Assembly (NCBI GenBank): GCA_949987565.1
Contig: OX465107.1
Location: 8,437,721 to 8,501,720, forward strand
Direction: 5' to 3'
Source: Luidia sarsii
Lineage: Eukaryota; Echinodermata; Asteroidea; Paxillosida; Luidiidae
Length of the DNA stretch: 64,000 nucleotides
A program made the translations under genes and the position numbers. Below, one piece after another: positions 1 through 12,815 of the stretch. The notes under the pieces were generated by a model, which had not been told where the DNA came from, did no database searches, and saw only the letters and a list, made by a program, of their open reading frames with translations. How positions within the stretch are numbered: the first letter of the stretch is position 1; the number at the start of each line of letters is the position of its first letter.

Positions 1-1268
1 TCAGGTCAGCGTGGCGTGGGTGGGGGGAGGGCAGCTCGTGCCGGATTCGCCACGTCCTCGTGAATCTGGGAACGTGTGGACCTCACCGGCTCTGCTTCAA
101 CACGCTCTGTAGTACTCGTGCTGTGTGCGTCGCTGTTTGGTAAGACGGTTTCGAGGAGAAAGACAGCACTCGCCTCGTCCTCAAGCGTTGGCCATGCAGC
201 CTCGCCTCGCTGCCCCCGTGGGGGCCCCCAGCGGTGGCTTCGTCGTCACCCCTGCCCAGGACTTCTTGCCCCAGCCCACGACAAGACGAAATGACCTCCA
301 CGACCGTCCGTGTCCGCGGATTGGGCCGGGGCTTAATCCAATTCCACCGCCGATGGAAACGCCGACAAAAACTCTGCCGAGGCGAGAGCATAGTTCCACA
401 GGCACGGCTGCTCACGGGTTCCGGTGCTGCTGATGGCAGTAACCCCGACCTGCAGTGATGATTAAGATTGGCGTTATATAAAGATAATACCGATCTGCTG
501 CTGCATGTTGCTGCTGTCAGATGCTGTGGTATAGCCACCGCAATTGGCCTCATCATCTCTTTCCAACTACAATGTCAACCACGCGTTTTCACGCGTTTTG
601 AAATCTCGCGCGGGTGAAACGTCTGACGGCTGAGAATACCACGTAGGTCTAATTCAATTTGAATATGGCGCTAAACAAATAAAACTCTTGGAAATGGGAG
701 GGGCCGTCCGACCACAAGTTTCCCGACAACAGGTAGAGGGGCTGATAGCGCCCTCATAGATACCAAACAAACCAGGGGAGTATCCGATGTGACCACCGAT
801 TCACCTCCGAGCAGCCTCGCAATCCAATAAGCGCCGGTGAAATGCTATTACTCTTCAGAATGCAGACATCCCTTTAAGATTGTGCCGGGATACGACCTTA
901 AGCCCGCGTGCATATGCCCCACAGGGGGCTAAGTAGTGTAGGCTATACTTCCACCCATGCGCTGGTAACCACCAATCTTCCGGGCCGTGCGATCCCACAA
1001 CCATCTACGGACCGCCTGGTATCCGCCTATTTTCTTTTCCGATCCGAAATCGTAGATAAGTTGATTTTTTTTTGGGGGGGGGGTCGATTTTTTATTGGTA
1101 TTTCGAGCACATCATCGCCGCTTGAGGTGAATTTAAAACAAAGCAGAAGTGAACGCTGTGGGGTATGTATGACCACTTTAGATCTGTATGACCACCGGAG
1201 GTCTATTGTAGAAAGAGTGCGGGGATGCCGTCGTGGTTCAGCCCGCTTCGAACGGAATCATTCATGCT
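1..1268. other. Left flank, no gene recognised
   Basis: The first 450 bases are GC- and CpG-rich and contain overlapping open frames on both strands, which that composition produces by chance. None resembles a family I know and none has convincing splice sites. Around 1065-1085 there is a T-run followed by a G-run. The stretch ends at the left terminus of the large DNA transposon. A promoter or 5' exon of a gene outside the window cannot be excluded. Confidence 0.5.
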
Positions 1269-1306
1269 ATCCCTTAGGAAAATTCCCCCCTGTCCCCACA
1301 GTGTGG
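1269..1306 (+). repeat. Left terminal inverted repeat of Tnp2-type element
   Basis: Matches the reverse complement of 12792-12829 at 32 of 38 positions. The outer nine bases and the inner eleven are identical between the two ends; the mismatches fall in the middle. The outermost AT may be a 2-bp target duplication rather than repeat. Confidence 0.85.
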
Positions 1307-2245
1307 AATCACTACGTGAACACACAGTGTCCACAGTGTAATGACATAGTTGCTTGGACTGTATGGACACACAGTTACCACACTGTGTTTGCTATGTGGG
1401 ACACTGTGAATTTGGAACAAACCCACAGATACTTCACATTTCATACACACTGTTATCATAGTGTGTGCACAACATGATCACACCAATTCCACAATGTCCT
1501 CTAAAGTGTTAAAACGGTCTAAGCAGTGTCCCCATAGCATGCACCTATGGACTTCACAGTGTCACCCACGGTGTGGCCATGGTGTTTTCATAGTTTTTTC
1601 ATAACAAGCACACACTTATTTTCACAGTGTCCCCATAGTGTTACAACAGGGTGAGCACAGTGTCCCCACAGCATGCACCTATAGGCTTCATGGTGTCATC
1701 CACAGTGTGGCCATGGTGTTACCATAGTGTTACCATACTGTCCCCCATAATGTGACTAAAGTGTGATCACAGTGTCACCTCGGCGTGAAAACATAGACTT
1801 CATAGTGTCATCCACGGTGTGGCCATGGTGTTATCATAGTGTTACCATACTGTCCCCCATAGTGTGACTAAAGTGTGATCACAGTGTCACCCCTGTGTGA
1901 AAATATAGACTTCATAGCGTCATCCACAGTGCGACCATGGTGTTGTCATAGTGTGTTCACACTAGGAACACTCGCAATCCACACCATTTCCCCAGAGTGT
2001 GAACAAAGTGTGATCATAGTTTCCGCACAAAATGAACATATATAATTCATAGTGTCACTTAGAGTAGAAAAACAGTATTATAATACTGTTCTCATAGTTT
2101 CACTGTGATCCATTGTGTGGTCACACATATCATCCTAGTTTTTCAAGTGCACGGACATAAGGATGCTATAGTTTCCTCAGTAGCGTAAACCACAGGGCGA
2201 TCTTGTTTTCCCACACACTATTTGCATAATGTGTCCACATGTACG
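1296..2245. repeat. Left subterminal repeat array (CACAGTGT words)
   Basis: About 950 bases packed with CACAGTGT, CACTGTG, CATAGTGT and related 8-10-mers in both orientations, spaced roughly 10-40 bases. Part of it is also duplicated at a larger scale: the stretch near 1680-1780 recurs at about 1800-1900. CACTA-superfamily transposases and their accessory proteins recognise subterminal repeats of this sort; which protein binds here is not shown by the sequence. Confidence 0.8.
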
Positions 2246-3696
2246 GTTTGAGAATAGGTCCACTTGAATACTAACAATGGATAAGAAAATGCAGAATATG
2301 AATGTCTTCAAGCAACATTTAATAGTTAATTAAAAACTCCAGAAAAACAACATTCCATAAATCTACCCTCATTCAATATTCCGTAAAAAAGGTTCAATAT
2401 CGGATCCTCACTTCTACCCTGGTAAATTGGCCATATGAGAGAAAAATATCAAAGTACATGTACATTTGCAAAGAAACTCTCCCAGATTTGTGCTTCTTCA
2501 TCAGATTGCACTGTTTGGTACTTTTAAAATAAGTAATGGCTGGATGTGGAACACTTTCTGACACTGGTGATCATAAATACATGTACATGTACCTTTGGTT
2601 GAAAGTACATTATAAAGTTTGTTTTACAAGCAATGTTGTGAACAATTTTACATTTATGTGCAGCAACCCTCCATCCTGAAAAGCTGCATGCATTTCAAGT
2701 AACACAGTACACACTGTAAACTACACTGTACTCTTCAGCTGCTGCAGTAGAAATATGAACAAAAGGACAATTTTTCATGAACAGCTCAATTTCTTAGCTA
2801 AACTCAACGCAGGGTTTAGTCTTAGTGGTTTGAACATTACACTAATACAAATACAAAAGGCTCGACATTTTTTGGCTACATGAAGCATGGAACTGCATGG
2901 TCAAACGATGGTCTCTTGATTCATTACTAAAATATAAACAGTGTTGAAAACAAACCCCCAAATGCAAGCTCAAACTTTCACTGTTCAAAAGACTACTGGC
3001 ATAGGATATTGTAGACAAGAGAAAATGATACCAATAACTCACAACTGTAGTTTAATATTTGTATTTCATGCACCACTTTCAGAACTAAAGACACAGGCTT
3101 TACTGTGCACATCAGGTTGTATATTAATTGGACCACACTGTAAAATGTGGAAACTTATGTGGTCTCTGTTGAACAATGATTATTAAACGTTTTCACATGG
3201 CTTTTACAGAACTTGTTAGGTTTCCATGAATTTTGTACTTATAAAATGGTCACTGTTGAACTATTTTTCACGTCCAAATTCTAAAATATAAAAGCATGTA
3301 GTTTAGTACTAGGTTTGAAATATGTGTACCTTGAAGCTTGCTGGGACCAAAAGGATAGGGCATTGGGGAGATCCATGTTCTGAATAAACATACAGACATC
3401 TAAAAATTGTTTGTTTCAGCTCAAACGAACAATAAAAAGTATTTTAGTTTGCTGAAGGTACATGTATGTGCAAACAATCAAATGAAAACACAGTTGATTT
3501 TATTCACGTGTACAGTGGGCTCTAATACAAAATTCTGGCTAAAACAAACTCAAAGCCTGGTTTCTGAATGAATGAGGATGGCACTCCTCTTCAAAAAACT
3601 TCTAATATATCCAACAATGTGGCTGAGTTTGTCATAACAAGAGTCGACTGTACATGTGCATCATATCAAATCTAATGTCAGTTCTTTTTGCAGTTT
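2246..3696. other. Gene-free stretch inside the transposon, left of the BEN gene
   Basis: AT-rich sequence between the left subterminal array and the stop codon of the BEN gene. It presumably includes that gene's 3' untranslated region: a minus-strand AATAAA lies at 3499-3504, about 190 bases past the stop. No open frame here resembles a known family. Confidence 0.5.
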
Positions 3697-6487
3697 TTAA
3701 TTAACAACATTGTCCTGTACTGCCAGTGGAGCCATCTTCTTCTGTGCTGCCCTCACATCTTTACATTTTTGGCCCATCTTTGCGCGGATCTCACTAGGTG
3801 TGGCCGAGGGGAATTGCTCCATCACAGTTGCTTTAAGGAGAAAATAAATACAATTAATTAGCCATACAGTATATTTATGACGCTAGAACCTCTTGACCGC
3901 TCCATCATCAACTCAGCTTTCAGAAGTACAGTTGCAGGACTTATGTGCCTCATCCCATCACTTCATGATTAATATATGTGCCACAGTTAAAAGGATGATG
4001 AACACTTTTTTTCAAACTGAAAATATTACCTATAATGAAGTTCACTTTTTCCTGATCCAGAACAGGTCGTTCTTTATCTACAGCTTTGAGTCGTTTCCCT
4101 GTGACTAAAGACGATGCCATATCCTCCAGGGAAAAGATTGAAGTCATCAATTGGCATGTCATTTTGTTCTGATCCTTCGCTCTTTGAATCTGCCTCAGGA
4201 TGGCTACTGAGATATAAGTTTGTCCTTCGACCTGCAGAGGTATAATTGGGAGCAGTGTATATAAAGTTACATGTGTAGCCCCCTGCAGTAACATTTGCAC
4301 CAGTGGCATCAACAAATGTAAGATCAGTGGCAGTAGCCATTTTAAAGGCAGCTACTATTGTTGCAGGGTTGGTGGGTCAGGATCTATTAATTTAATCATT
4401 TTTTTTTGGGGGGGGGGTTGTTGTTCACACCACATACACAGTAATTATCTGAAACATTTCTGCAAAAAAAAAGATATCGATAGCCACAAAATTATAAAAA
4501 AGAAACACACTGTAGGGCCAACGCAACTGTACAATTTTCTCAACTCTCTTTGCAAATTCCATTCACAATTTGACGAATATCCTGGAACATATAGAAATAA
4601 ATCAGTTGAATCCATTGCGAAGATAATTTCGCATTCTTGTTTATAGTGCTGTGATTGCCAGAGGAATCCATCCCTATTAAAGTTAAAAATTAGGCGTACC
4701 CATAGGGTAGCAACCACGTACCCACGTATAACCATGGTATAACCGTGACACTAAATAAAATAATAGCTAAAAAAACTTACTGTCGAGACCGATGCACAAG
4801 CACGGTGCTCTCTCTCATCTGACACAGATGCAGGGGCAGAGGATGGAGCAGATCCAGGGGAAGATGATGGGACAGATGATGATGGTGTTGCAGAGCAACG
4901 AGGGCACTTTATACCACTGACAGCCTCCTGAACTTTGATTGAAATCCGGTCAGCCAACCCTGCATAATAAATTATTACATTGTACAGCTGAGAAAGTTAT
5001 TTAATTTCTTCCCTCCCGAGACAACCAAGACTAACTGGTTATTAAAAACAAATAGGATGCCAAAAATAATTAAATCCACCGCATCGACTATCATTTTATA
5101 AAATGAAACTTGCAGTGAAATAATACAAAATTATAATGTCGTACGTGGGACTGACCCAGCACCTACGCACAATCCCTGAAGAAGAGCGACACGGGTTAAA
5201 GGTCACACAAAGTTGTGCAACAACACGGCCATTGCCACCGTGGTACTGTACATGTACACGTACGTACAGTACATGTACAGATACGTCCACGTACATGTAC
5301 ATTTTAATTGTGTGTAGTTCAATGGCACGTTGTTTCCCACACACACACACGCAACGGCAAAATGGACGTACAAATGTACACAGAACTTGGCCGCAAAACG
5401 GTCGTCTAAACCTCCGCCATTCCCGCACGGATAAGGGGGTAACAGAAAGCAGGAACAACATAAATGTTGAATCAGTGGTAGCTTACATCATCGGTCAGAA
5501 GAGTGTAGGTGCACTTCCCCCTCGGAGTAGAAAAGTGTAAACTTTTTGGAAGCGAACAACCACAATGAAAGGAAGAGGAGGAAGAGGGCGTGCCCTATCT
5601 AGACCTTATAAATATTCACGAGTCCCTAAGCTACACCTACAATACAACGTTGTACGAGACTATCAATATCATTTACCTTCTTGCAGAGCAAAGTTTTGCC
5701 GCTCCAGTTTTTTTACCTTCATCTTCAACTCTCCCTTTTGGGATTCAAGTTGTCGAATCTGCTTCAAAAACTGAGAATTGTCACTGCAATTTTCATCATC
5801 TGATGACAGTATATGGCTGTAATGCATGATGTCATTCATGGCTTGTTTTTCAGCTGCCATTTTTTTGCGTTGTTTCTAACAAGACAAGAAAGGCAATACA
5901 AAACTCGTCAGTCATAATAATGAATGGTCAGCCCACAGAAGCCTACAACTACAAGTAGGATGCTAAACGTGTATAATGTTTACTTCGCCTACCTCCTTCT
6001 GCGTTAGCTTGAGCTCATGTTCAGGCTCCTCTTCTTCATCAGAGCTTGAGGAATACACACGTTTGTTTCGCATTCCGCGGCTTTTCTTGCCATCATCCAC
6101 AGGACATCCAGTCCCACTTGTGGAATCGAAGCCACTCAGAAACTGATCTTCCTTTTTTTTTAGGAAAGACTTGCTGTCTAAAAGTTACATGAAAAAGACC
6201 AAGTAATTTGCGTAAACAAATTTGCCAACTTTGACAAAAACAAAAATCAATAGGCCTAGATCGCAATTCACTTCATACCCTGATACCCCCATGGTCAACT
6301 TACCACTGGCTGATAAAACCTTTGCAGGGTACGCTTTCCATCCGTGCTTTGGCGCCTTCTTTGACGAGTCGCCATGTTTCACCATCCCTACTTTCGCTGG
6401 ATCCCGTAACATCGTTTTGTCGACGACCATTTCTTCATCAAGGATACTGGTTTGGTTTGTTTCAACCCAATGCACTAAAACCAGCAT
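3697..6487 (-). CDS. Coiled-coil/BEN-domain protein encoded by the transposon
   Basis: Six exons on the minus strand reconstruct an unbroken 360-residue protein: 6487-6304, 6177-5993, 5875-5677, 4959-4781, 4231-4030 and 3830-3697. All introns are GT-AG and phases agree at each junction. The N-terminus (about residues 1-61) has a W-x-E-T-N and GWKAYPAKV style typical of BEN-associated genes. Next comes an acidic/serine linker (SSSSDEEEEPE), then a coiled coil at about 150-190 (QIRQLESQKGELKMKVKKLE), then a C-x2-C/serine-proline stretch. The BEN domain fills the last two exons, with YISVAILRQI, LMTSIFSLEDMASSLVTGKR and a final MGQKCKDVR. BEN domains bind DNA or chromatin proteins. Divergence from the transposase and residence in the same element suggest an accessory role in transposition or its control. 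Exon 4 to exon 5 is the least certain junction; an extra exon near 4250-4340 is possible. Confidence 0.78.
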
Positions 6488-6882
6488 GATGGAGCTCCAA
6501 ACAGACTAAAGAAAACGCGGCAAATACCACATAGACTACATAAGGCGCGATTGGGCAGTTTTCTCGAACTTTTTTGACTATTATGCAAAACAGTTTGTAC
6601 GTCACCGTCCCAATAAATATTCGACTGCTAGTCGTAGACGTCAGGAGACATGTAGGGAACGGGAACCAGTCTAACACTAAACTTGAGATTTTAGTAGTCT
6701 GGTTACCGGCACCATAGTCTGTGGATCGTCAGCGCAGTTTATATTGTGTAACTTATTAGGAAGCCCAGGATTCACACTGACGTACATTGTACATGTACAT
6801 GTATGTACAGTGTACGTGTACATATATGTACATGTACAGTGTACATGTACTCTGTGTACTGTACAACGTGATCTGAGTATTA
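6488..6882. promoter_or_regulatory. Shared bidirectional promoter interval between BEN and transposase genes
   Basis: The 395 bases between the two divergent start codons must contain or overlap both promoters unless 5' untranslated exons lie elsewhere. The half next to the transposase (about 6781-6860) is a run of overlapping TGTACA palindromes. I see no convincing TATA box. Co-expression of both proteins would follow from this arrangement (inference). Confidence 0.5.
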
Positions 6883-9800
6883 ATGGACCCCAAAAAACCC
6901 AGACTTCAATATCGAAAGTATTTACGAAGTACCCCTGTAGCAGAAGGAGTTGACAATGATGTTCAAATTCCTAGAACATCTAGGTGGCGTCAAGATGGAG
7001 CATTTCGTGCTCGTAATCAGCGAGCACTCAACAACATTGTTGGGCATGATCATACTCATGATGGTGAGCATGATGATGATGCTGCTGCCAGTGCCACGAG
7101 TGATGCTGTTGGCACATGCACGGCTTCCAGTGAATGCAGTGATCACGAAGAAGAGAGGTAAGTGTTTATTATTTAGGAAATTTTAGACCTAGGCCTACTA
7201 CTACTTGCAATCAGAATATGTATAATATGATTTCCATACACGACCAGCACTACGTTATTTTCCAAACACTTTTAAAGTTTAAGTAACAGCCTGAGTTGTG
7301 GTAACTAGTTATACATCAACAACTCATTAACTCGCTGTAAAAGTCAACATTGTGAACATGGTCAAAGTCAAACTTACGACATGTACGGGAGAACATTTTA
7401 AAGCATTTGTCAAGGAAACACATGCGTTAATTAACTTTATTGCATATAAGGAGGGCAATGGTGAAGCCAATCCAGCCTAACAACGTTACGATTGGCCTTT
7501 ACATGTCACGCATGAGTACGACAGCTCTAGGTGTGGGGTATAACACATATTTGGCTGGCTTGGGATGGTTAGGCTCCCTCATTGCAGTGTAATAAGACGG
7601 GTTGGCTGAAGTGTTCCCAATGTGAAAATGACTCTGAAAATCATTGCAAATCAGCAAAACTTATAGAACCATAGTTTGTAGGTAAAGTATTCTTAACGCT
7701 GGTGTAACTTCATGTAAATGTAAATGATTGTGACATCACTCTGCCTTCGCTGCAAAATTTGTGCGAAAATTCAGCCTGACCTCACAAATCTGCATTTGCT
7801 TTTGCACTGATTTTGAACTGGCCTGTATGGTTTACAGAAGCTTGTTTGTAGGGGGACGATCTGACTTTTTTTATGCATGTACAGCTGTGTGAAGCCAAAG
7901 ATATGATGCACTCTTCTTGGCATCAAATTGGTGCTAGCCCCACCATGTTTAACTGGTTATGTTACCTGTACAATGTACATGATCTAAGAAATTGTGCATA
8001 TATTCTCTACTTCTATTACCAGGCCTCTCAAACAACAGGAAGTGCCAAATGGTCATAACATCGAGCCCCAACTGAATGCTGAATTTGCTGCAGTTGTCCA
8101 GCATACATCATCACAAGAACCATCTAAGGAAATACATGAATTGACAACAGTCATACATGTTGAATATGATGAGTGTAAGTAAACAGAACACATGCTTGCA
8201 CTTTACTCTTTTTAACAATTCACGCTAGGATTATTTTAACACTCGTCAGACCCAGGCATGGGGTTATTTTTCACAAGTCTCACAGTCTGGGACAAGTTCA
8301 GTGTATGTGGATACAGTGCACCGTGATTGTTCTGACCTTGCTGTCTCTGAGCCACTGAGCCAGTTGGTATTTTCCCCCATTTTGAATTCAGATGTATATG
8401 GCAACAAACATTTCCACATAATTGACACACATTGTAAGCAATTGTTACACTTTTTAAATTTCACAGGGGACAATTGTGGCCACAATGGCGAAGATGGCAG
8501 AGAATCTGACAATGATTTAATCATTGAGGGTGAACAAAACTGCCATAATTTCTCAGGTAATTACAATTTTCCTTTATCTATTTTGCTTTCATGCTCAATG
8601 CTAATCATCAAATTTGGATAGAAATTAATTTACACACACTATGCAGAAAGTGTTCATTAAAGGTACACTTCTTCTTTTTATTTAATTGATAGTTATGTGG
8701 CAGTAACAATTCAGCTTTCAAAAGAAACATTGCGGGAAAAAGTAATCAGCTATCCTACTGCAAATTCAGTACGAAGGCCATGAGTGAGCAAAATTTCACT
8801 GAGATGGATTAAATTATTTTGAAAATGATGTGCATTTTAAATAAGTCACAAGACAATTAATAATTCACATACGGATATCCCTACAATACATGAATCTCTT
8901 GTTTGGATGTAAAATATAACATGACGTTATCCTCAAACTTACAAATAGGGCAGCTCTGTTTTTGATGGAGTAAACACAAATTTTGAATTTTCGATCACAT
9001 CAGAAATTGAAGAATCACATCAAATTTTATGTATGTACATGTAGATTGGGACCATGAAGAAATAAGTGCTGATGAGTCGCCCACAGAGCAGGAGGGAGAC
9101 CTTGATTCTGACACACAAAGTGGTAAGCAAAGTAATAGCACCCTTACTTACTTTAAAAATCAGAATATCTGCCTTGCTACATGTGCAAGGTACATTCTGA
9201 GGGTTTCTTGATGTCTGGCAAGAACTTTGACAGGTTTGCTGGGCATTGTTACATTGTGACATTACAATGGTTACAGTCCATTTATTTTGTTTTAGTTAAA
9301 CTTATCAAACTTTAGTTTTTCGTGCTCAAAGCTTGTGAAAAATTATGTGGGCACTGGGCAAGCACAAAACAACACAACGTTTTAAACTGTTCTTTTCAGA
9401 ATTTTGCTGATCTCCTGGTAACGCAAGTTACAAAATCAGCTGCAAACTGGTCTCTTGCAGCCTCAGACAAAATTGGGTTTTCCTTTAATTTTTTTATTTT
9501 TCTGAATTTCTACAGATGCTGACAGGATTGACGACGACCAAAGACAAGGGCATGCATTTGGGCAGCAGGAGCAGCAACCATTGTTCACTGGATCAAGATT
9601 GACACTGGGACTAGGAATCTTCACTATCATGTCTTTTGTACTCGCTCACCACCTAACGGGGGCTGCACTGCAAGATCTGCTGACAATGCTACATATTTTT
9701 CTCCCTGCTGGGTCTCTCCTACCTGAAACCCTGTTTTTATTCAACAATTATTTTACGCAATACCAAGATGGCATAAAGATGTTTATGTACTGTCCGGACT

Positions 9801-11797
9801 GCAGCACTATACTAGAAAATGAAGAATTTGTTGAATGTTCAATGTGCAAAAAGCATTTCAACAAGGAAGACTTGATTAATCAAGGTATGTTTTTTTTGTA
9901 CATGAGTGTAGAACATCAGTTGAAACGAATTCTTGAAGACGATACGGTGAGGGAATGTATTATCTTTGATCACAAAGACAGAAACAAGTTCACGGACATA
10001 CATGATGGCAACAAATACAAGTCCCTAAACAATGGCGCTCTTAGAGACTCAAACAATTTGTCATTGTCCATGAACTGTGATGGCGCTCCAGTGTTCAGTT
10101 CATCCACCATGTCAATTTGGCCAGTACAATTAATACTGAATGAGCTTCCCCCTGAACTGAGAAAGAAACATGTCATTGTGGCTGGACTGTGGTTTGGTAA
10201 AAATAAGCCCGCTATGTTTTCATATCTGAGTCCTTTCACAGAAGAGCTTCATACTTTGGCACATCAGGGGGTAAAATGGAAAAGGGGGGGTGTAAGTATT
10301 CAGTCTAAGGTTTTCCTTGCAGTTACCCCAGTGGACACAGTAGCAAGGTGTCTCTTACAGAATATGAAACAGTTCAACGGGGAATATGGATGTGCATGGT
10401 GCTTAAACAAAGGGGAACGAGTAGAGAAAGGTGGAGGTTCGGTAAGAGTGTATGCTTTCAATAATGTTGTTAACAACAAAAGAACTCACAATCAAGTTCA
10501 AGGCCATGCCAGGGAAGCAATGGAAACAGGGAACGTTGTGTTTGGTGTAAAGGGACCCTCTCCTCTGTATAATGTTAAGGGGTTTGATTTGGTTGAGGGT
10601 TTTCCCCCAGACTGTCTACATGCCGTTTTTCTTGGAGTTACAAGGCAGTTAACAGGGCTATGGTTAGATTCCGCAAACCACGAGGAAGACTTTTATATTG
10701 GACGTCAAACAAAATTGATCGATGAAAGATTAAAAAAAGTTTGCCCCACCTCGGAAATCACCAGGATTCCACAGTCAGTTTCACAACGTTGCCATTGGAA
10801 AGGATACGAATGGCGGTCATGGCTTTTGCTTTACTGTCTTGTTATATTGAAAGATATTCTTCCAGTCCGTTATCTCCAACACTTAATGCTGTTAGTGGAT
10901 GCAATATTTACCTTGACAAAGGACAACATATCTAAGGTCGATTTAGAAAATGCTCACATCTCTTTGAACAAATTTGTATTCATGGTCAAAAACCTGTACG
11001 GGAAAAAACACATGTCTTTTAACATTCATCAGTTACTTCACTTAGCACCATCAGTCAAAAACTGGGGGCCGCTTTGGAGTTACTCTACAGCTTGCTTTGA
11101 GGGGCACATGGGTTTTTTGCTGAAGCTGTTCAATGGAACCCAAGGTGTTCCTAATCAAATCTCCAGAACCTTCCAAATTTGGAAAGGCTTACAAAATTGG
11201 AGTTCTAAAATAAAGAAATCCAATTATGATGTTCCAATTGATCTTCAGCAGTTTCTTGACAAATTGTTGCACAATCAGGTACATATCAAGAAAGCCGAAT
11301 CTGTTGTTGATGATGATGTTAACTTGATTGGTGTTTCCCAAATAAGGAATCTGACATTGCAGGAAAGGTATGCTGCAGAGTTGTTACTTGAAGAACCAGT
11401 TTCACTTCCTTGTAGGATCTACAAAAAGTGTATTCACAAAGGTGTGATTTTGCATAGTGTTGCATATAGGGAGACAAAACGTGTAAACTTTTATGTTCAA
11501 CTTGATTGCGGAGAATCTGCTGTGATCAGAGACTTTGCACTAGTGAAAACGGATTCTGGACAACAGAGGGTTGTTGTATTGATTCAGTTTATCATTTTTC
11601 AGCAAAGATTGATCGCAGGGCAAGATGCACATTCTGGTGCGAAAGCAGGGCACATCAAAACAATCCAGGCATTGGACGATATGATCCGAGCAGTTGCACC
11701 GTGTCAGGTTACTGGAAAGTATGCCCTAATTTCAAAGTTGGATGACCAGGCTGGACGCATTATTGCAGCATTACCGAACCTGATTGAGAGAGACTAA
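6883..11797 (+). CDS. Tnp2-type transposase (Transposase_21-like), intact
   Basis: Five exons join without frame breaks into 958 residues: 6883-7157, 8023-8174, 8467-8556, 9045-9122 and 9516-11797; every intron is GT-AG. The first about 200 residues are acidic and low-complexity (HDHTHDGEHDDD). A zinc-ribbon follows: C291-x2-C294 and C306-x2-C309. The transposase core then shows MNCDGAPVF, LNELPPELRKKHVIVAGLWF, PDCLHAVFLGV and STACFEGH. Candidate acidic catalytic residues are D387, D564 and E727 by analogy with the DDE/D motif of Tnp2 proteins. The enzyme should cut and rejoin the element ends. The start is the first ATG of an exon with good coding context; the large last exon alone would lack an ATG at its N-terminus. 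Length and motifs suggest a functional enzyme, though activity is not provable from sequence. Confidence 0.85.
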
Positions 11798-12439
11798 AAT
11801 ACTTGACAGGAAATTCATTAGCTTTTGCTGTCATGTCTAGTGTATATATTGTCCAGCACAGATTGAGTTTGTAATTCTGTGCATATGCCGGCCAACAATA
11901 CGTGCACAATGTTTGTATTGCCTAAGACTTATTTATGTACAAGCGAAGCCAAATATACAACAGATTAGTTTAACCTCGGTGGAAAAAATGGTTTTGTGTA
12001 ACAAGAACACAAGAACCCACACTAGACTACTTAGTGACAGAAACGACCCTCTGTGTGTTTATTCTGTAACTCAATTACCTTGATGAAATATGTTAACCTT
12101 GCTGATAATTATAATTGTTATTTTTCATGTGAAAAGTGGAAGAAATAAACTGCAATATGAATTTTGTTGATTTTCAATCCGATATTTGCTTACAAATTGA
12201 GTTCATAAAAAAGTCCATATTGAAGTAGGGGAAATAATCAAAGACGAGGGCATTTATTTATTTAAACGGATATAATATTCCTGGTTAAAAGGAATGATTA
12301 TCGATCATCACTTTTCACTTTGTGTTATTTCGGCATGTACACCAGGGCATGATCATCAGGCCAGTTTTAGCACGCCCTATATATGAATCCAAACACGGAT
12401 CAACGCATGCCAACAAGCATTTTCTTGATGTCCATTTGT
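11798..12439 (+). other. Transposase 3' untranslated region and spacer
   Basis: AT-rich sequence from the transposase stop codon to the right subterminal array. An AATAAA at 12144-12149 is a plausible polyadenylation signal, about 350 bases after the stop. No other gene is seen. Confidence 0.5.
12144..12149 (+). terminator. Candidate polyadenylation signal of the transposase gene
   Basis: AATAAA on the coding strand in the AT-rich sequence downstream of the transposase stop. It is the best-placed canonical hexamer before the subterminal array. Confidence 0.45.
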
Positions 12440-12815
12440 GTGCGTAAAGCTCATTTCACAGTGTGATAACACAGTGGCCATCAAACAATTTCACCGTGTG
12501 TTCACACCGTGAAAACTCAGTGTGAAAATGCCACGGTGTTTTAACACTGTATTCTCCGTGTGGGAAAACACTATGACAATCACACAGTGTGTTCACACAG
12601 TGGATGTTCACAGTGTGAACAAAATTCTGTGTTTCCACAGAGTGTTTACTGAGTGGTCCCACACTGTGACTTAACTACTGCGTGTTCACAGTTTGTTCAC
12701 ATACAGGCCATTCACAGTGTGAAAGGGCCACTGGGAGTTCACAGTGTGTACTCACTGTGGTCATAGGGTTCACACTATGGACACGGAGAGACCACACTGT
12801 GGTAACAGAGGGAGA
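12440..12815. repeat. Right subterminal repeat array (CACAGTGT words)
   Basis: The same motif family as the left end: many copies of CACAGTGTG or CACACTGTG within about 375 bases, running up to the right terminal repeat. The array is shorter than the left one (about 950 bases), so the ends are asymmetric. Open frames through this region are by-products of the repetition. Confidence 0.8.

Noticed and set aside
83..556. 157-residue minus-strand frame in the CpG-rich left edge
   Set aside because: No family resemblance, and overlapping frames on both strands are open; explained by GC-rich composition.
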